Source of the DNA: Holdemania massiliensis
GTDB lineage: Bacteria > Bacillota_I > Bacilli_A > Erysipelotrichales > Erysipelotrichaceae
Direction: 5' to 3'
Assembly (NCBI RefSeq): GCF_022440805.1
Contig: NZ_JAKNTK010000001.1
Location: 1,302,001-1,366,000 of the forward strand
DNA length: 64,000 nt
Shown: in pieces, positions 1 to 9,377 of the stretch
Numbering within the stretch: position 1 is the first letter of the stretch
Layout of the letters: every line of letters starts with the position of its first letter
Program-made: the position numbers and the translations under genes
The notes under the pieces: model-generated
Database searches by the model: none
What the model was told of the DNA's origin: nothing
The model's input: the letters and a program-made list of their open reading frames with translations, nothing else

Positions 1-1
1 G

Positions 2-283
2 CTGGTCAATGGCGATCAGCGGGTACTGTTAAAAGAAACTTCATTAGAAGGTACTGCCTGGCTGGTTACTTTGTTATATTATATGACCGTGTTTGAAACT
101 GGAGCGAAGTTAATCATTGAGGAGCCTCAGCAAGGTCTCAATCTCAATCAGCAGAAAATGCTGAGTGAAATGATGGTTTTGTATGAAGCGGTAGACGGAA
201 TCGTGGCGATTACAAAATCAGATTCACCTTACTTTCAAATCAATCAAGAGGAAAGCCTGCCGTCAGCGAATCATTGCAAATAA
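2..283 (+). CDS. C-terminal end of an AAA-family ATPase (partial)
   Basis: The reading frame is open from the first bases of the window to a TAA at 281-283, so this is the last 93 residues of a gene that begins upstream. The stretch KLIIEEPQQGLNLNQQKM resembles the Walker B and following D-loop region of OLD/RecF/SMC-like AAA ATPases: hydrophobic strand, acidic pair, then a 'LN..QQ' segment in place of the usual 'lhP..q'. The tail FETGAK...GIVAITKSD fits the strand after Walker B. The Walker A part is outside the window, so specificity and partners cannot be read. A strong hairpin terminator follows. Confidence 0.55.
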   Translation: MVNGDQRVLLKETSLEGTAWLVTLLYYMTVFETGAKLIIEEPQQGLNLNQQKMLSEMMVLYEAVDGIVAITKSDSPYFQINQEESLPSANHCK

Positions 284-317
284 TTTGATTTCTGCCAAAA
301 CGCTGACATCCAAGAGT

Positions 318-365
318 AAAAAAGATCAGATTCCCTTAAAGTGATGGGAACTCTGATCTTTTTTC
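318..365. terminator. bidirectional rho-independent terminator
   Basis: AAAGATCAGATTCCC pairs with GGGAACTCTGATCTTT across a 10-base loop, with one bulged base. The stem is flanked by A-rich sequence on the left and a T run on the right. It can end both the plus-strand ATPase gene and the minus-strand GH9 gene, which converge here. Confidence 0.85.
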
Positions 366-385
366 ATGGTTATTCAGGACTGAAA

Positions 386-2572
386 TCAGTTGGCTTTTTC
401 AACTGCACTGATCAAGGCAACGAGTGGTGAATTCCAGTAAATCGCAACTTCATTGGTCGAATAGCTTTCGGCATCATCGACATAACATTTTGCCGGTGCT
501 GTTTCGCCATTGAACATGGATTGCGTAATTGGATCCTCTAACGCAGAATCCGGTCCGCCCACCAAAGCACCTGGAAGCAGAGCTTTCGCTGCTGAGGCTG
601 GGCGATGATGCAGATGCTGCGGGGAAAGTGTTCCAGTATTGGTGACGAAGGAAATATTCAGACTATTGCGGCCCAATAAATAATGCAGGTGATCAGCTGA
701 ACTGTTGGCGTAATTGATATTCGCACGAATATCATTGGCCAAGGCTAAAAGCATGCCATTATTGGCAATATCCGCATTGCTGCCCCAGGCATAGGCGGAG
801 TATAACGAAACAAAGTAACCATCATTGGAAGTCGCATTGAGAACATGTTCTGCATCGGAAATCAGTTTGGAAAGCAGCTGCTGATAAAATGCAGCATCTG
901 TAGTCTGAACATCAGACAACTTCAACATCAGATAGGTACCGTAAGAGCCCATGGTTTTCCATTGTACGCCAGTCAACTGATCGGCACTGGCCTGGAAGAT
1001 TGATTTTACAGAATCAAGATATTTCTGTTCACCAGTCACAGCATACAAGGCTGCAGAGGCAAGGTAACGTTCATCTGTATCGTTGTCGTCACTGTACTGG
1101 CCAGCAGAGAAGCCTTCTGGGTTGGTGTAGACGGAAAGTGTGGCTGACTGCAAATAGTCCCAGGAGAGCTTGGCTGCGTCCAGACAACGCTGCGCAAAAT
1201 CTGCATCTACATCTTTGAATACCGAATAGGCTAAAGCCATGGCTCCGACAAAATCCCCAGCGGATGTGGTCATTTCTTGCATGACATAAAGAGTAGCAGT
1301 GTCTTGATCGGGTTTGATGAAATCAGGAAATTGGGCCGTGACAACTTTATCATAAACGCCGCCCCAGCCATTCTGCATTTTAAGCAGCCATTCTAATTCG
1401 ACACGAGCCTCATCCAGAATATCTGCGATGCCATTGCCGCTTTCTGGAATTCCAATAGTATCTGTAAATAAATCAGGATTGATCTGATAGGCGAGCATCA
1501 GATCAATAACAGCTTTGGCACCAGTAGGGACATAGCGACCATAGTCGCCAGCATCATGCCATCCCCCGCTGACATCAAGTTCTTGATCTGTGCCGTAGAG
1601 AGTTGCAATCTGCGTGTGGCATTGAGCATGGGCAAAAGCGCCTGCCCAGTCTTCTGTCAGCTCCGCCCCACATCGCTGTAAGGAGAGCATTTTCACAGTC
1701 TGATCCAATAAGCTATGGTACAGATTGTCCTGAATTTCAAATTCAAAGGAAGTTCCATTGAGCTGAGACTGCAGGCGGTAACGACCCGGTGTTGTAAAAT
1801 CGCTGAAGTCACCGTAGAATGTTGTTTCTTTGGTGCTCTCGTTATAGAGCTTGCGTAAGATCGGGGCAGTATAGACAATGGTGTTGGTATTAACATCAAT
1901 AACCTGGAAACAATCTCCCTGATCGAAAGGGAAGACCACCTTTTTTTGACTGTTCGGCAGGTAACCAGTCTGATTGATTTTGATATTGGGCTCTGTTTGA
2001 CCGTTAGAAGCCTCCTGGAAGATTAAATTGGAAATGGTGACTTCATGGTAGTCGTAGGTTGTTTCAGCTGTTGGTGCGCCTGTATTGAAAGCCAGTCGGC
2101 CATTCCATGATGTATTGCCTTGGATTTGAATGTCAAATTCATAATGTGTACTGTTTTCACTGGCAGACAACATTTGATTGAATTCAATTGCACTGTTGTC
2201 CACGTTCATGATAAACACTTCAACCGGACGCTCAATTGTTGAACTGAGATCAAAGCTGAGGTGATAGGTAACTCCGTGGATTAAGGGTAATCCTTCGTGA
2301 TATGTTTGAACACCGAATATTTCAGTGCCGGGTGAATTCATAATAATTTTGATTTTGGAAAACGTACTTTCGAGTACGCCATAGCCGTCGGTTGAAGTCA
2401 AAGCCCAGGTAGTTTCAAATTCCGGCTGGGCAATTGGCGCCTGAGTTTCCGGCAGATCGACAACACTGATCACGGGATTGGAACTGAGTTCAGGTGTTGT
2501 TTTATTTTCAGCCTGCGTGCAGGCGGTCATGACACACATTAAGGCTAGCAAAGATATTAACTGTTTTTTCAT
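386..2572 (-). CDS. GH9 family endoglucanase lipoprotein
   Basis: 728 residues. A type II signal peptide ends at lipobox VMTAC (Cys18), so the protein should be lipid-anchored on the cell surface. Order: linker to about 50; a beta-rich carbohydrate-binding-like domain about 50-188; an N-terminal immunoglobulin-like CelD_N domain about 195-282, starting IKINQTGYLP; then the GH9 catalytic barrel about 285-725. Family signatures are clear: SGGWHDAGDYGRY with Asp340/Asp343 (catalytic base region), LHHRP with His655/656, and NEVAIYWNSPL with Glu708 (catalytic acid). No dockerin or SLH domain is seen. The start has an ideal AGGAGG site 7 bases upstream. Expected activity is inverting hydrolysis of beta-1,4-glucan or a related beta-glucan. 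The gene is monocistronic, looks less AT-rich than the DNA to its right, and has no obvious link to the polysaccharide genes. Confidence 0.93.
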   Translation of the reverse strand: MKKQLISLLALMCVMTACTQAENKTTPELSSNPVISVVDLPETQAPIAQPEFETTWALTSTDGYGVLESTFSKIKIIMNSPGTEIFGVQTYHEGLPLIHGVTYHLSFDLSSTIERPVEVFIMNVDNSAIEFNQMLSASENSTHYEFDIQIQGNTSWNGRLAFNTGAPTAETTYDYHEVTISNLIFQEASNGQTEPNIKINQTGYLPNSQKKVVFPFDQGDCFQVIDVNTNTIVYTAPILRKLYNESTKETTFYGDFSDFTTPGRYRLQSQLNGTSFEFEIQDNLYHSLLDQTVKMLSLQRCGAELTEDWAGAFAHAQCHTQIATLYGTDQELDVSGGWHDAGDYGRYVPTGAKAVIDLMLAYQINPDLFTDTIGIPESGNGIADILDEARVELEWLLKMQNGWGGVYDKVVTAQFPDFIKPDQDTATLYVMQEMTTSAGDFVGAMALAYSVFKDVDADFAQRCLDAAKLSWDYLQSATLSVYTNPEGFSAGQYSDDNDTDERYLASAALYAVTGEQKYLDSVKSIFQASADQLTGVQWKTMGSYGTYLMLKLSDVQTTDAAFYQQLLSKLISDAEHVLNATSNDGYFVSLYSAYAWGSNADIANNGMLLALANDIRANINYANSSADHLHYLLGRNSLNISFVTNTGTLSPQHLHHRPASAAKALLPGALVGGPDSALEDPITQSMFNGETAPAKCYVDDAESYSTNEVAIYWNSPLVALISAVEKAN

Positions 2573-2834
2573 GAGATTCCTCCTTGAAGAATAGTACTAT
2601 GATACAACAAAATGAAAAAAAACGGGGTGGAAAATTCTGAACGTCTGAAAATTGTAAGAAGTTGGATTTTAGAATAATATACTTCTAATAGAATATTGAA
2701 TTAAAGTCAAATCAATGAAAAATAGCTAAATTGAACTTCATATCTTTGAATTTATCTTGGCCTTATGTTTATTTTACTTTTTCGTTTCTAGGTAATAAAG
2801 GTAGGGTGTAAAATTATTTTTGAGTTTCATCCAC

Positions 2835-3730
2835 TATCTTTCCATATAACTTCGTAAAATCTTATACACATCTTCTTTATATTTCACCTGCTTGTTAGTT
2901 AGTAACATCATTGGTTTGTCATCACTTAATCCGTAGATCATGGCAAGCATCAGAGCTGTTCCCTTATGACTCGATAGTTCTACTTTCGCTTGTGAAACAT
3001 TTTATCTGCTGAAATACATCTGAATCTTTATTTTTCCTTTGCGAGCTTTCGTGATCTCCTATACATTTTTAGATTTCTCTTTAAATAGTAGGTTTCTTGT
3101 TTCTTTTAGCCTGATAATAAAATCATCTTGCTTGTTATTATCATCAATAAAATAGTTAAAGAGCACATTCGCATCGTGCTTTCTATCGTAGGCAAAGGTA
3201 CATCTTTTTGTGATGACAGATTTGACTTTTTTTATACTTTTCATAGTTTCATCATTCATTGACTTGAAGCTTTTGCTTTCTGCTGAATAGATTTTGCTAT
3301 AGAGTGATATAGGTTGTTTCTCTTTTTTGTAAATACAGTAGCTTCGCATACCTGGTAATGCAGGTAAAATGTCATTATTTGATAAGTTAGCATCTCGTAC
3401 TTGATATAAGTCTTCAAAATGTTTGCCGTTTTTTTACTATTTTTGAATTATCCAATAGGCCTAAGGGTTCTTCATCAATATATTTTTTACTTCCGTAAAG
3501 AAATTTGCTTTTTATGATTTTCAGATCATGATCATTAAAAGATATCAAATGATCGGATAATCGTTCTACTTTATTTTACAGTCGAATAGGTTCTGCTGGT
3601 GCTCTGGTTATTTCAATTAAGAGCATACTTTGCCATACATCATATCCATAAAAAACTCTTCTTTGGTGTTTGATAGTCCGTTGGATATTTTTTTGAAAAA
3701 TTTACAATGTCCTGTTTCGTTTGTAATAAA
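2835..3730 (-). pseudogene. decayed IS4-like (DDE) transposase
   Basis: Minus-strand reading in shifting frames gives recognisable transposase pieces in the right order. Near 3700 there is KFFKKYPTDYQTPKK, like the IS4 N-terminal 'FF.NP.DF.R.RKL'. At 3059-3349 there is an open stretch with TFAYDRKHDANVLFNYF, the second catalytic Asp region 'DRGYDAN..F.yF'. At about 2845-2990 there is KVELSSHKGTALMLAM, then MMLLTNKQVKYKEDVYKI and LRSYMER, the beginning of the 'Y..RW.iE' C-terminal signature, which is then lost. Several stops and frameshifts separate the pieces. I could not find terminal repeats, so the element limits are only approximate. Confidence 0.7.
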
Positions 3731-4392
3731 TGCATTAAATACGATATTGATAATGCACATAGAACAAATAGGAATGCTGGCAGAGAAAGTGAATGAAAAG
3801 TTGATAGTGATAAAGCTGATAGGCTGATAGAAAGAGGGTAATTACTGCAAAGGGGGAGTTTATCTGTGGTTTTACCAAATAGCAGAAGGAATGAAAAGAA
3901 TATTAAACTATGTCTAAGAAGGAGCCAATGAATTGCAGAAGATAAAATAAAGCCAAGAATATAAACAATTACAGCAGAAACTATGGCTGAAGATACTGAA
4001 TATTAAAAAATGTTATGAAAATGACATTCTTAAACATGGGATGATAAGAGAAATAAGCGCTGGGAAGTTGGATGTTTTTTAAATTTTAGTTCAACGATGA
4101 TAAACTATGCGAAAAACGTTAAAATCTAAGTCAAAATACCGAAACTCAAAAAAATTATTGTTTTGTTTTCTCTTATGTTATATGTTAAAATACACTTTAA
4201 GTAGTAAGTATCTAATTTCTATTGGTACTTTTACTTAAGGTAGAAAATGGATTGTTTATTAAAAGCTTGGTATGTGTTTTTTTTGAATACTATTTAAAGA
4301 GAAAAGGCTTAAGAAAAAACTTATTCTTTTTGCAGAAATGTAATATGAATATGTTCCTAGATTTAATCTCTAAAAATCTGGAGGGAAAACAA
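3731..4392. other. AT-rich stretch without a supportable gene
   Basis: No frame carries a convincing protein. A plus-strand patch around 3860-4080 reads in pieces such as EYKQLQQKLWLKILNIKK and ENDILKHGMIREIS between stops. This looks like a dead gene fragment, but I cannot assign it. The last 150 bases before the acyltransferase are very AT-rich and probably hold its promoter, for example TATGTTAAAAT near 4180, but no clean -35/-10 pair stands out. Confidence 0.45.
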
Positions 4393-5484
4393 ATGAAAAT
4401 AAATATTGCGAAGGATGAAGAAAATAATTTAGCAAGACGAAATTCAGCAGTTGAAGTTCTAAGAATTGTTGCTATGGTTTTTATAGTGTGTTCGCATTAT
4501 TCATTCCATGGCATGATCGCTGTAGAGAATATGCAATTTGGATTGAATCAATTTATTCTTCAGAGTTTTGTGCTTGGAAATTTAGGTGTGAATTTATTCG
4601 TTTTAATAACTGGTTATTATAATTATCAAGCACAGTTTGACATTAAAAGACTTTTAAAGATATGGCTTCAAACTATTTTTTATTCAATCATATTATTTCT
4701 TGTTTTTTCTACATTTCAAAACCTGACAATTGATAAATTTGATTACTTAAGAGTGTTATTTCCAATAATTTTTAAAGAATACTGGTTTGTTAGTGCCTAT
4801 TTTGTTTTGTATATTATATCGCCCTTTATTAATGCTTTTTTAAATGCTCTAGATAGAAATAAATATAAAAAATTCATTATTATTGCTGTGATTTTGTGGT
4901 ATTTAATTCCTACCCTTTTTTTTGGAAGCATATTTGGAAGTGATATGTTTGGAAATGAGCTTTGTCAATTTTTAGTGCTGTATAGTATCGGACAATATAT
5001 GAGAAAATATCATGATAATATTATATACGATAGAAAGAATTCTTGGAATATCTTAATTTTAAGTTGGGGTCTATTGATACTTTCAACCTTAAGTATTGAT
5101 TTGCTAAGTTTAAAATTCCCATCGCTTGTATATCAAGCAAATTATTTTTATTCTAGATCCTCCATTTTGATTTTGTGTATTGCAATAAGCTTATTTGCTA
5201 TTGCAAGTTCCGCCAAAGTTTTTTACAATAAATATATTAATAAAATAGCTTCTTGCACTTTAGGGGTATACCTAATTCATGAAACGCCTTGTGTCAGAGA
5301 ATGGTTGTGGAGTAAGTTGCTAAATAATTCTATATATGCTAATTCAATTAACCTGATAACACATATGATTTTTAGCGTTTTCATAGTTTTTACCGTTTGT
5401 TCTTTCATTGAGTATGGAAGAAAAAAGTTTGTAGAACAACCGATCTTTAAAATTATTAACAAATCAGTATGGAAATTTAAATAA
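4393..5484 (+). CDS. acyltransferase family 3 membrane protein (O-acetyltransferase)
   Basis: 363 residues from the ATG at 4393, chosen because GGAGGG lies 9 bases upstream. A longer in-frame reading to 4222 adds 57 residues that do not look like the family. About ten hydrophobic segments. The N-terminus has the family pattern: R-N-S-A-V-E-V-L-R-I-V-A followed by CSHYS with His35 as the likely catalytic histidine. KEYWFVSAYFVLYIISPF matches the family's 'yWfi..Y..lyllsP.l'. These integral membrane enzymes move acetyl or succinyl groups onto surface sugars. It opens the capsule-type block and lies 63 bases before the next GT gene, so co-transcription is likely. The acceptor sugar is unknown. 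Confidence 0.85.
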   Translation: MKINIAKDEENNLARRNSAVEVLRIVAMVFIVCSHYSFHGMIAVENMQFGLNQFILQSFVLGNLGVNLFVLITGYYNYQAQFDIKRLLKIWLQTIFYSIILFLVFSTFQNLTIDKFDYLRVLFPIIFKEYWFVSAYFVLYIISPFINAFLNALDRNKYKKFIIIAVILWYLIPTLFFGSIFGSDMFGNELCQFLVLYSIGQYMRKYHDNIIYDRKNSWNILILSWGLLILSTLSIDLLSLKFPSLVYQANYFYSRSSILILCIAISLFAIASSAKVFYNKYINKIASCTLGVYLIHETPCVREWLWSKLLNNSIYANSINLITHMIFSVFIVFTVCSFIEYGRKKFVEQPIFKIINKSVWKFK

Positions 5485-5547
5485 TAAGAACTGTTTAAAT
5501 ATTGTAATATTAATGAGAAAAAAATATATTTAGAAAGGAGATTATGG

Positions 5548-6741
5548 ATGAAGGTTCTTGAAATAAACTCAGTTTATCATTTTGGAAGTACGGGAAAAAT
5601 CGTAGAAAATTTGCAAAACTACTTAGTAAATCATAATAATGAAGTTGAAGTTATTTATGGGAGAAAACGAGGAAATTATTCTGCAAAATATGTTGGTAAT
5701 ACAATTATCATGATTAGTGATGTTATTATGAGCCTGCTCTTGGATAGACATGGCTTAAATAATAAATTAGCAACAAAAAGAATTATAAAAATAATAGAAA
5801 GCTTTGATCCAGATATTATACATTTACATAATATTCATGGGTTTTATTTATCTTATGATGTATTGCTTGATTATTTGACTAAAAAAAATAAAAAAGTTGT
5901 AATCACGCTTCATGATTGTTGGTTGCTTACAGGCTTTTGCTCTCATTTTGAACAAATAAATTGCGAGGAATGGAAAACAAATAATTGTAGAAAATGTAAT
6001 GTGCTGAAGGTTTATCCCTATCGTTTTTTTGCATTAAACCATCGCGAAAATTTTTTGATAAAAAAAGAGAAACTTCTAGCTATAAAAAATTTAACTTTAA
6101 TCTCACCTTCAGAATGGATGGACAATATAGTCTGTCATTCCTTTTTAAAAAATAAAAGCCATTATGTTATCAATAATGGAATTAATTTAGAAAAATTTTT
6201 CCCAGAAAATCATAATAAAATAATTGAGTGGAAACGAAAATTAAATGTTGAAAACAAGAAAGTTCTATTAGGCGTAGCAAATGTATGGAATAAACAAAAG
6301 GGTTTAGAAGATTTTCAACAATTGTGTACTCTGCTAGATGATGAGTACGTAATAATTTTAGTTGGAACTAATTTAATACAAAAAAAGAAAGTTAAGAAAA
6401 AGATAATTTGCCTACCACGAACAGAATCAATAGAAGAATTAAGACTTATATATTCAAGTGCTGAGTATTTTGTTAATTTTACCTATCAAGATACTTTTCC
6501 CACAGTGAATATTGAGGCACTGGCTTGTGGAACACCTATTATTTCTTATAGAACAGGAGGCTGTGCTGAAATAGTTAAAGACTGTGGCTATCTTTTGGAA
6601 AAAGGAGAATTTGCACAGGTGCCCTCTTTATTAAAACGAAATATAAAGTTTAATGAAGATAAATGTGTGGCACGAGCGCGGGCATTTGATAAAAAAATAA
6701 TGCTAAGAAAATATATGAATTTGTTTAATGGATTAATATAG
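5548..6741 (+). CDS. GT4 family glycosyltransferase
   Basis: 397 residues with a GT-B fold. The N-terminal half begins MKVLEINSVYHFGSTGKI, the glycine-rich acceptor-side loop usual in GT4. HLHNIHGFYLSYDVL and TLHDCWLLTGFC are also family hallmarks. The C-terminal half holds the donor-binding EX7E-like region around FPTVNIEALACGTPIISY. AAAGGAG lies 8 bases before the ATG at 5548; a second ATG four bases earlier is out of frame. No membrane segment is seen, so it is a cytoplasmic or peripheral retaining enzyme. It probably adds one sugar to the lipid-linked repeat unit exported by the nearby Wzx. Donor and linkage cannot be read from sequence. Confidence 0.88.
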   Translation: MKVLEINSVYHFGSTGKIVENLQNYLVNHNNEVEVIYGRKRGNYSAKYVGNTIIMISDVIMSLLLDRHGLNNKLATKRIIKIIESFDPDIIHLHNIHGFYLSYDVLLDYLTKKNKKVVITLHDCWLLTGFCSHFEQINCEEWKTNNCRKCNVLKVYPYRFFALNHRENFLIKKEKLLAIKNLTLISPSEWMDNIVCHSFLKNKSHYVINNGINLEKFFPENHNKIIEWKRKLNVENKKVLLGVANVWNKQKGLEDFQQLCTLLDDEYVIILVGTNLIQKKKVKKKIICLPRTESIEELRLIYSSAEYFVNFTYQDTFPTVNIEALACGTPIISYRTGGCAEIVKDCGYLLEKGEFAQVPSLLKRNIKFNEDKCVARARAFDKKIMLRKYMNLFNGLI

Positions 6742-6879
6742 GTTTTAAGTAATTAATATAATATTAGCATTATATTCCGATATTAAATGGATGTTAATAT
6801 TAGATTCTAGAGCTAAAGTTATTGAAAAAATTTTAGTGTGATATTGTGATTTGTTCACATCTTGTTAATGGAGGTAAAT

Positions 6880-7992
6880 ATGAAGCTAACGTTTTATTCG
6901 AATTTTTTAAATCACCACCAAATTCCTCTTTGTAATGAATTCTATGATATATTGGGAGATGATTTTTGCTTTGTCGCAACTGAACCAATAAATAAGGAAC
7001 GTCTAGCACTTGGATATAGGGATTCGAATTCTCGTTTTCCATATTGTTTGTCAGCCTATGCTTCGCTTGAAAATCAACAAAGAGCTATTGATTTAGTGGT
7101 AGAATCTGATGTAGTGATACATGGATCTGCGCCAACTTTTTATTTAACAGAGAGAATGAAATTAAATAAGATCACATTTAAATATACGGAAAGACTCTTT
7201 AAAAAATGGTACTATTACTTCATGCCAGGATTTTATAGGCTTTATCGGAGATATACAGGTAAGAATTTGTTTTATTTATGTGCTGGAGCGTATGTCCATA
7301 AAGATTTAAAGTTAATTAGCAGAAAAATAAACGGATGTTTTCGTTGGGGATACTTTCCAGAATTTTTACTAAATAATGCGGCAAGTAAAAGCGAGAATAG
7401 CCCTGTAGAGTTATTGTGGTGTGGAAGAATGATTAAATTTAAGCGCCCAGAAAAAGTTATTTATCTGGCGAATAAATTAAAGAGAGAAAAAATAGAATTT
7501 CATTTAACGATGATTGGAACTGGTGATTATGATCAAAAGATAAAAAAAATGATAAAGGATAGAAACCTAGAAGAGTATATAAGTTGGAAAGGCGCTTTAC
7601 CAGCTGAAGAAGTGCGTAATTATATGATGAATACTGATATATTTGTATGTACTAGTAATAGATTTGAAGGTTGGGGTGCTGTTTTGAATGAAGCAATGAA
7701 TAGTCAATGTGCTATTGTTGCATGCAACCGTATTGGCAGTGTTCCATTTTTAATTGAAGATGGAGTTAATGGTTTTACATTTTTAAGAGATCGAGAATTG
7801 TATCAAAGTGTAAAAAAGTTAATTAATAATAAAGCCCTCAGAAATGATATGAGTTATAAAGGCTATAAGGTTATTCAAGAGCTGTGGAACTCTAAAGTTG
7901 CTGCTCAACGCTTTTTAAATTTATCTAATTCTATAATAAATGGAGAAGTTATTGTTGATTATAAAGAAGGCCCTTGTAGTAGAATTGAGTAA
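6880..7992 (+). CDS. GT4 family glycosyltransferase
   Basis: 370 residues from the ATG at 6880, preceded by GGAGGT at the right distance. The apparent longer start at 6862 has no such site. The N-terminus MKLTFYSNFLNHHQIPLC is the short loop form seen in GT4 enzymes acting on lipid-linked sugars. The C-terminal domain carries ELLWCGRMIKFKRPEKVI and the donor motif EGWGAVLNEAM, an exact EX7E. GSVPFLIEDGVNGF completes the nucleotide-sugar pocket. Cytoplasmic, likely part of repeat-unit assembly. It sits 138 bases after the previous gene and 89 before the flippase. Confidence 0.87.
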   Translation: MKLTFYSNFLNHHQIPLCNEFYDILGDDFCFVATEPINKERLALGYRDSNSRFPYCLSAYASLENQQRAIDLVVESDVVIHGSAPTFYLTERMKLNKITFKYTERLFKKWYYYFMPGFYRLYRRYTGKNLFYLCAGAYVHKDLKLISRKINGCFRWGYFPEFLLNNAASKSENSPVELLWCGRMIKFKRPEKVIYLANKLKREKIEFHLTMIGTGDYDQKIKKMIKDRNLEEYISWKGALPAEEVRNYMMNTDIFVCTSNRFEGWGAVLNEAMNSQCAIVACNRIGSVPFLIEDGVNGFTFLRDRELYQSVKKLINNKALRNDMSYKGYKVIQELWNSKVAAQRFLNLSNSIINGEVIVDYKEGPCSRIE

Positions 7993-8081
7993 GATTCGGA
8001 CTTCTTCGTGCAGTTAGTAAGTAGTAAATGTAAAGATAAGAACTTAAATTATTTTTAGATAGTCATGAAAGGATTGATATT

Positions 8082-9377
8082 GTGTATATAAAAACTAATA
8101 ATAGGTTTATAAGTAACACAGCTTGGATTATTTCAGGGCAAATAATTCAAATGCTAATTTCCTTCGTAATAAGTATGCTAACTGCACGTTATCTTGGACC
8201 AACTAATTACGGAGTGCTCAATTATTCAGCATCTTATTTATCGTTTGCAAGTGCTTTATGCACTTTGGGACTCAACAATATAATTATTAATGAGCTCATT
8301 AAAAATCCTACTAAACAGGGGAATATTCTTGGAACATCCATTTTATTAAGGCTTTTGTCGAGTGTAATTTCTTTATTTTCAGTTACATTGATTATTGCAA
8401 TTACTAATAGTTTTGATAAAACAATTATTTTTGTCGCAATGTTACAATCACTATCCCTAATGTTTGAATCAGCTGATGTACTTAATTATTGGTTTCAGTC
8501 GAAACTTTTCTCAAAATATGTGAGTATTGCCAAGATTAGTGCGTGCTTAATTGTGTCATTATATAAAATATATATTTTAGTTAATGCAAAAAGCATTTTT
8601 TGGTTTGCATTCTCAGCTTCTTTTGAAATGATTTGCTATATAATTATATTGATAATTATATATTGTAGAAATGCGGGTCCTCGTTTTCATATATCGAAGG
8701 ATGAAGGAAGAATATTAATTAATAAAAGTAAGCATTTCATTATCTCTGGAATTATGGTTGCTTTTTATTCTCAAATTGATAAAGTGATGATAGGACAGAT
8801 GATTGATCAAACATCTGTTGGTTTATATTCAACAGCTATATATATATGTAATATATGGAGCTTTATTCCAATGGCAATTATCGATTCTGCAAGACCGGTT
8901 ATTACTGAAAATAAAATTTCTAATGAATATATTTATAAGAAGAGAATTATTCAATTATATTCTGCAATAATATGGATCTGCATTGCTTTTGGCGTATTCA
9001 TATTCTTTTTTGGAGACATTGTTATAAAAATTATGTATGGGCAAGCGTATATTAATGCAAGCACGCCTCTTAAAATTGTATCATGGTATTGCATGTTTTC
9101 ATTTCTAGGTGTAGCAAGAAATATTTGGATGATGAATGAAAATATGTATAGATACGAAAAAATGATTGCATTTGTAGGCGTTATTTCAAATTTTATATTG
9201 AACTATATTTTTATACCTATATGGGGAATAGAAGGGGCTGCATTAGCAACTTTATTAACTCAGTTTGCAACAAATTTTTTAAGCCAATTAATAATAAAGG
9301 ATTTAAGAGATAATGGCATACTCATATTAAAAGGGTTATGTTTGAAAGGGTTTAGTAAGAAAGAAGGATTAAAATGA
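8082..9377 (+). CDS. wzx: Wzx-type polysaccharide repeat-unit flippase
   Basis: 431 residues, starting at GTG (8082) with AAAGGA 8 bases upstream. Twelve or more hydrophobic segments spread over the whole length. The N-terminus NTAWIISGQIIQMLISFV followed by ARYLGPTNYGVLNYSASY is typical of the polysaccharide_synt (PST/MVF) family. A conserved mid segment SQIDKVMIGQMIDQTSVG matches 'D...ig...g...vG.Y..a'. It should move the undecaprenyl-PP-linked repeat unit across the membrane. The stop overlaps the next gene's ATG by four bases, so the two are translationally coupled. A classical Wzy polymerase is not recognisable beside it. Confidence 0.9.
   Translation: MYIKTNNRFISNTAWIISGQIIQMLISFVISMLTARYLGPTNYGVLNYSASYLSFASALCTLGLNNIIINELIKNPTKQGNILGTSILLRLLSSVISLFSVTLIIAITNSFDKTIIFVAMLQSLSLMFESADVLNYWFQSKLFSKYVSIAKISACLIVSLYKIYILVNAKSIFWFAFSASFEMICYIIILIIIYCRNAGPRFHISKDEGRILINKSKHFIISGIMVAFYSQIDKVMIGQMIDQTSVGLYSTAIYICNIWSFIPMAIIDSARPVITENKISNEYIYKKRIIQLYSAIIWICIAFGVFIFFFGDIVIKIMYGQAYINASTPLKIVSWYCMFSFLGVARNIWMMNENMYRYEKMIAFVGVISNFILNYIFIPIWGIEGAALATLLTQFATNFLSQLIIKDLRDNGILILKGLCLKGFSKKEGLK

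Noticed and set aside
3630..3827. Plus-strand frame of 65 codons
   Set aside because: It lies antisense to the start of the IS4-like relic and shows no protein family signal.
4222..4392. 57-residue N-terminal extension of the acyltransferase
   Set aside because: It precedes an ideal ribosome site at 4381 and does not resemble the family N-terminus.
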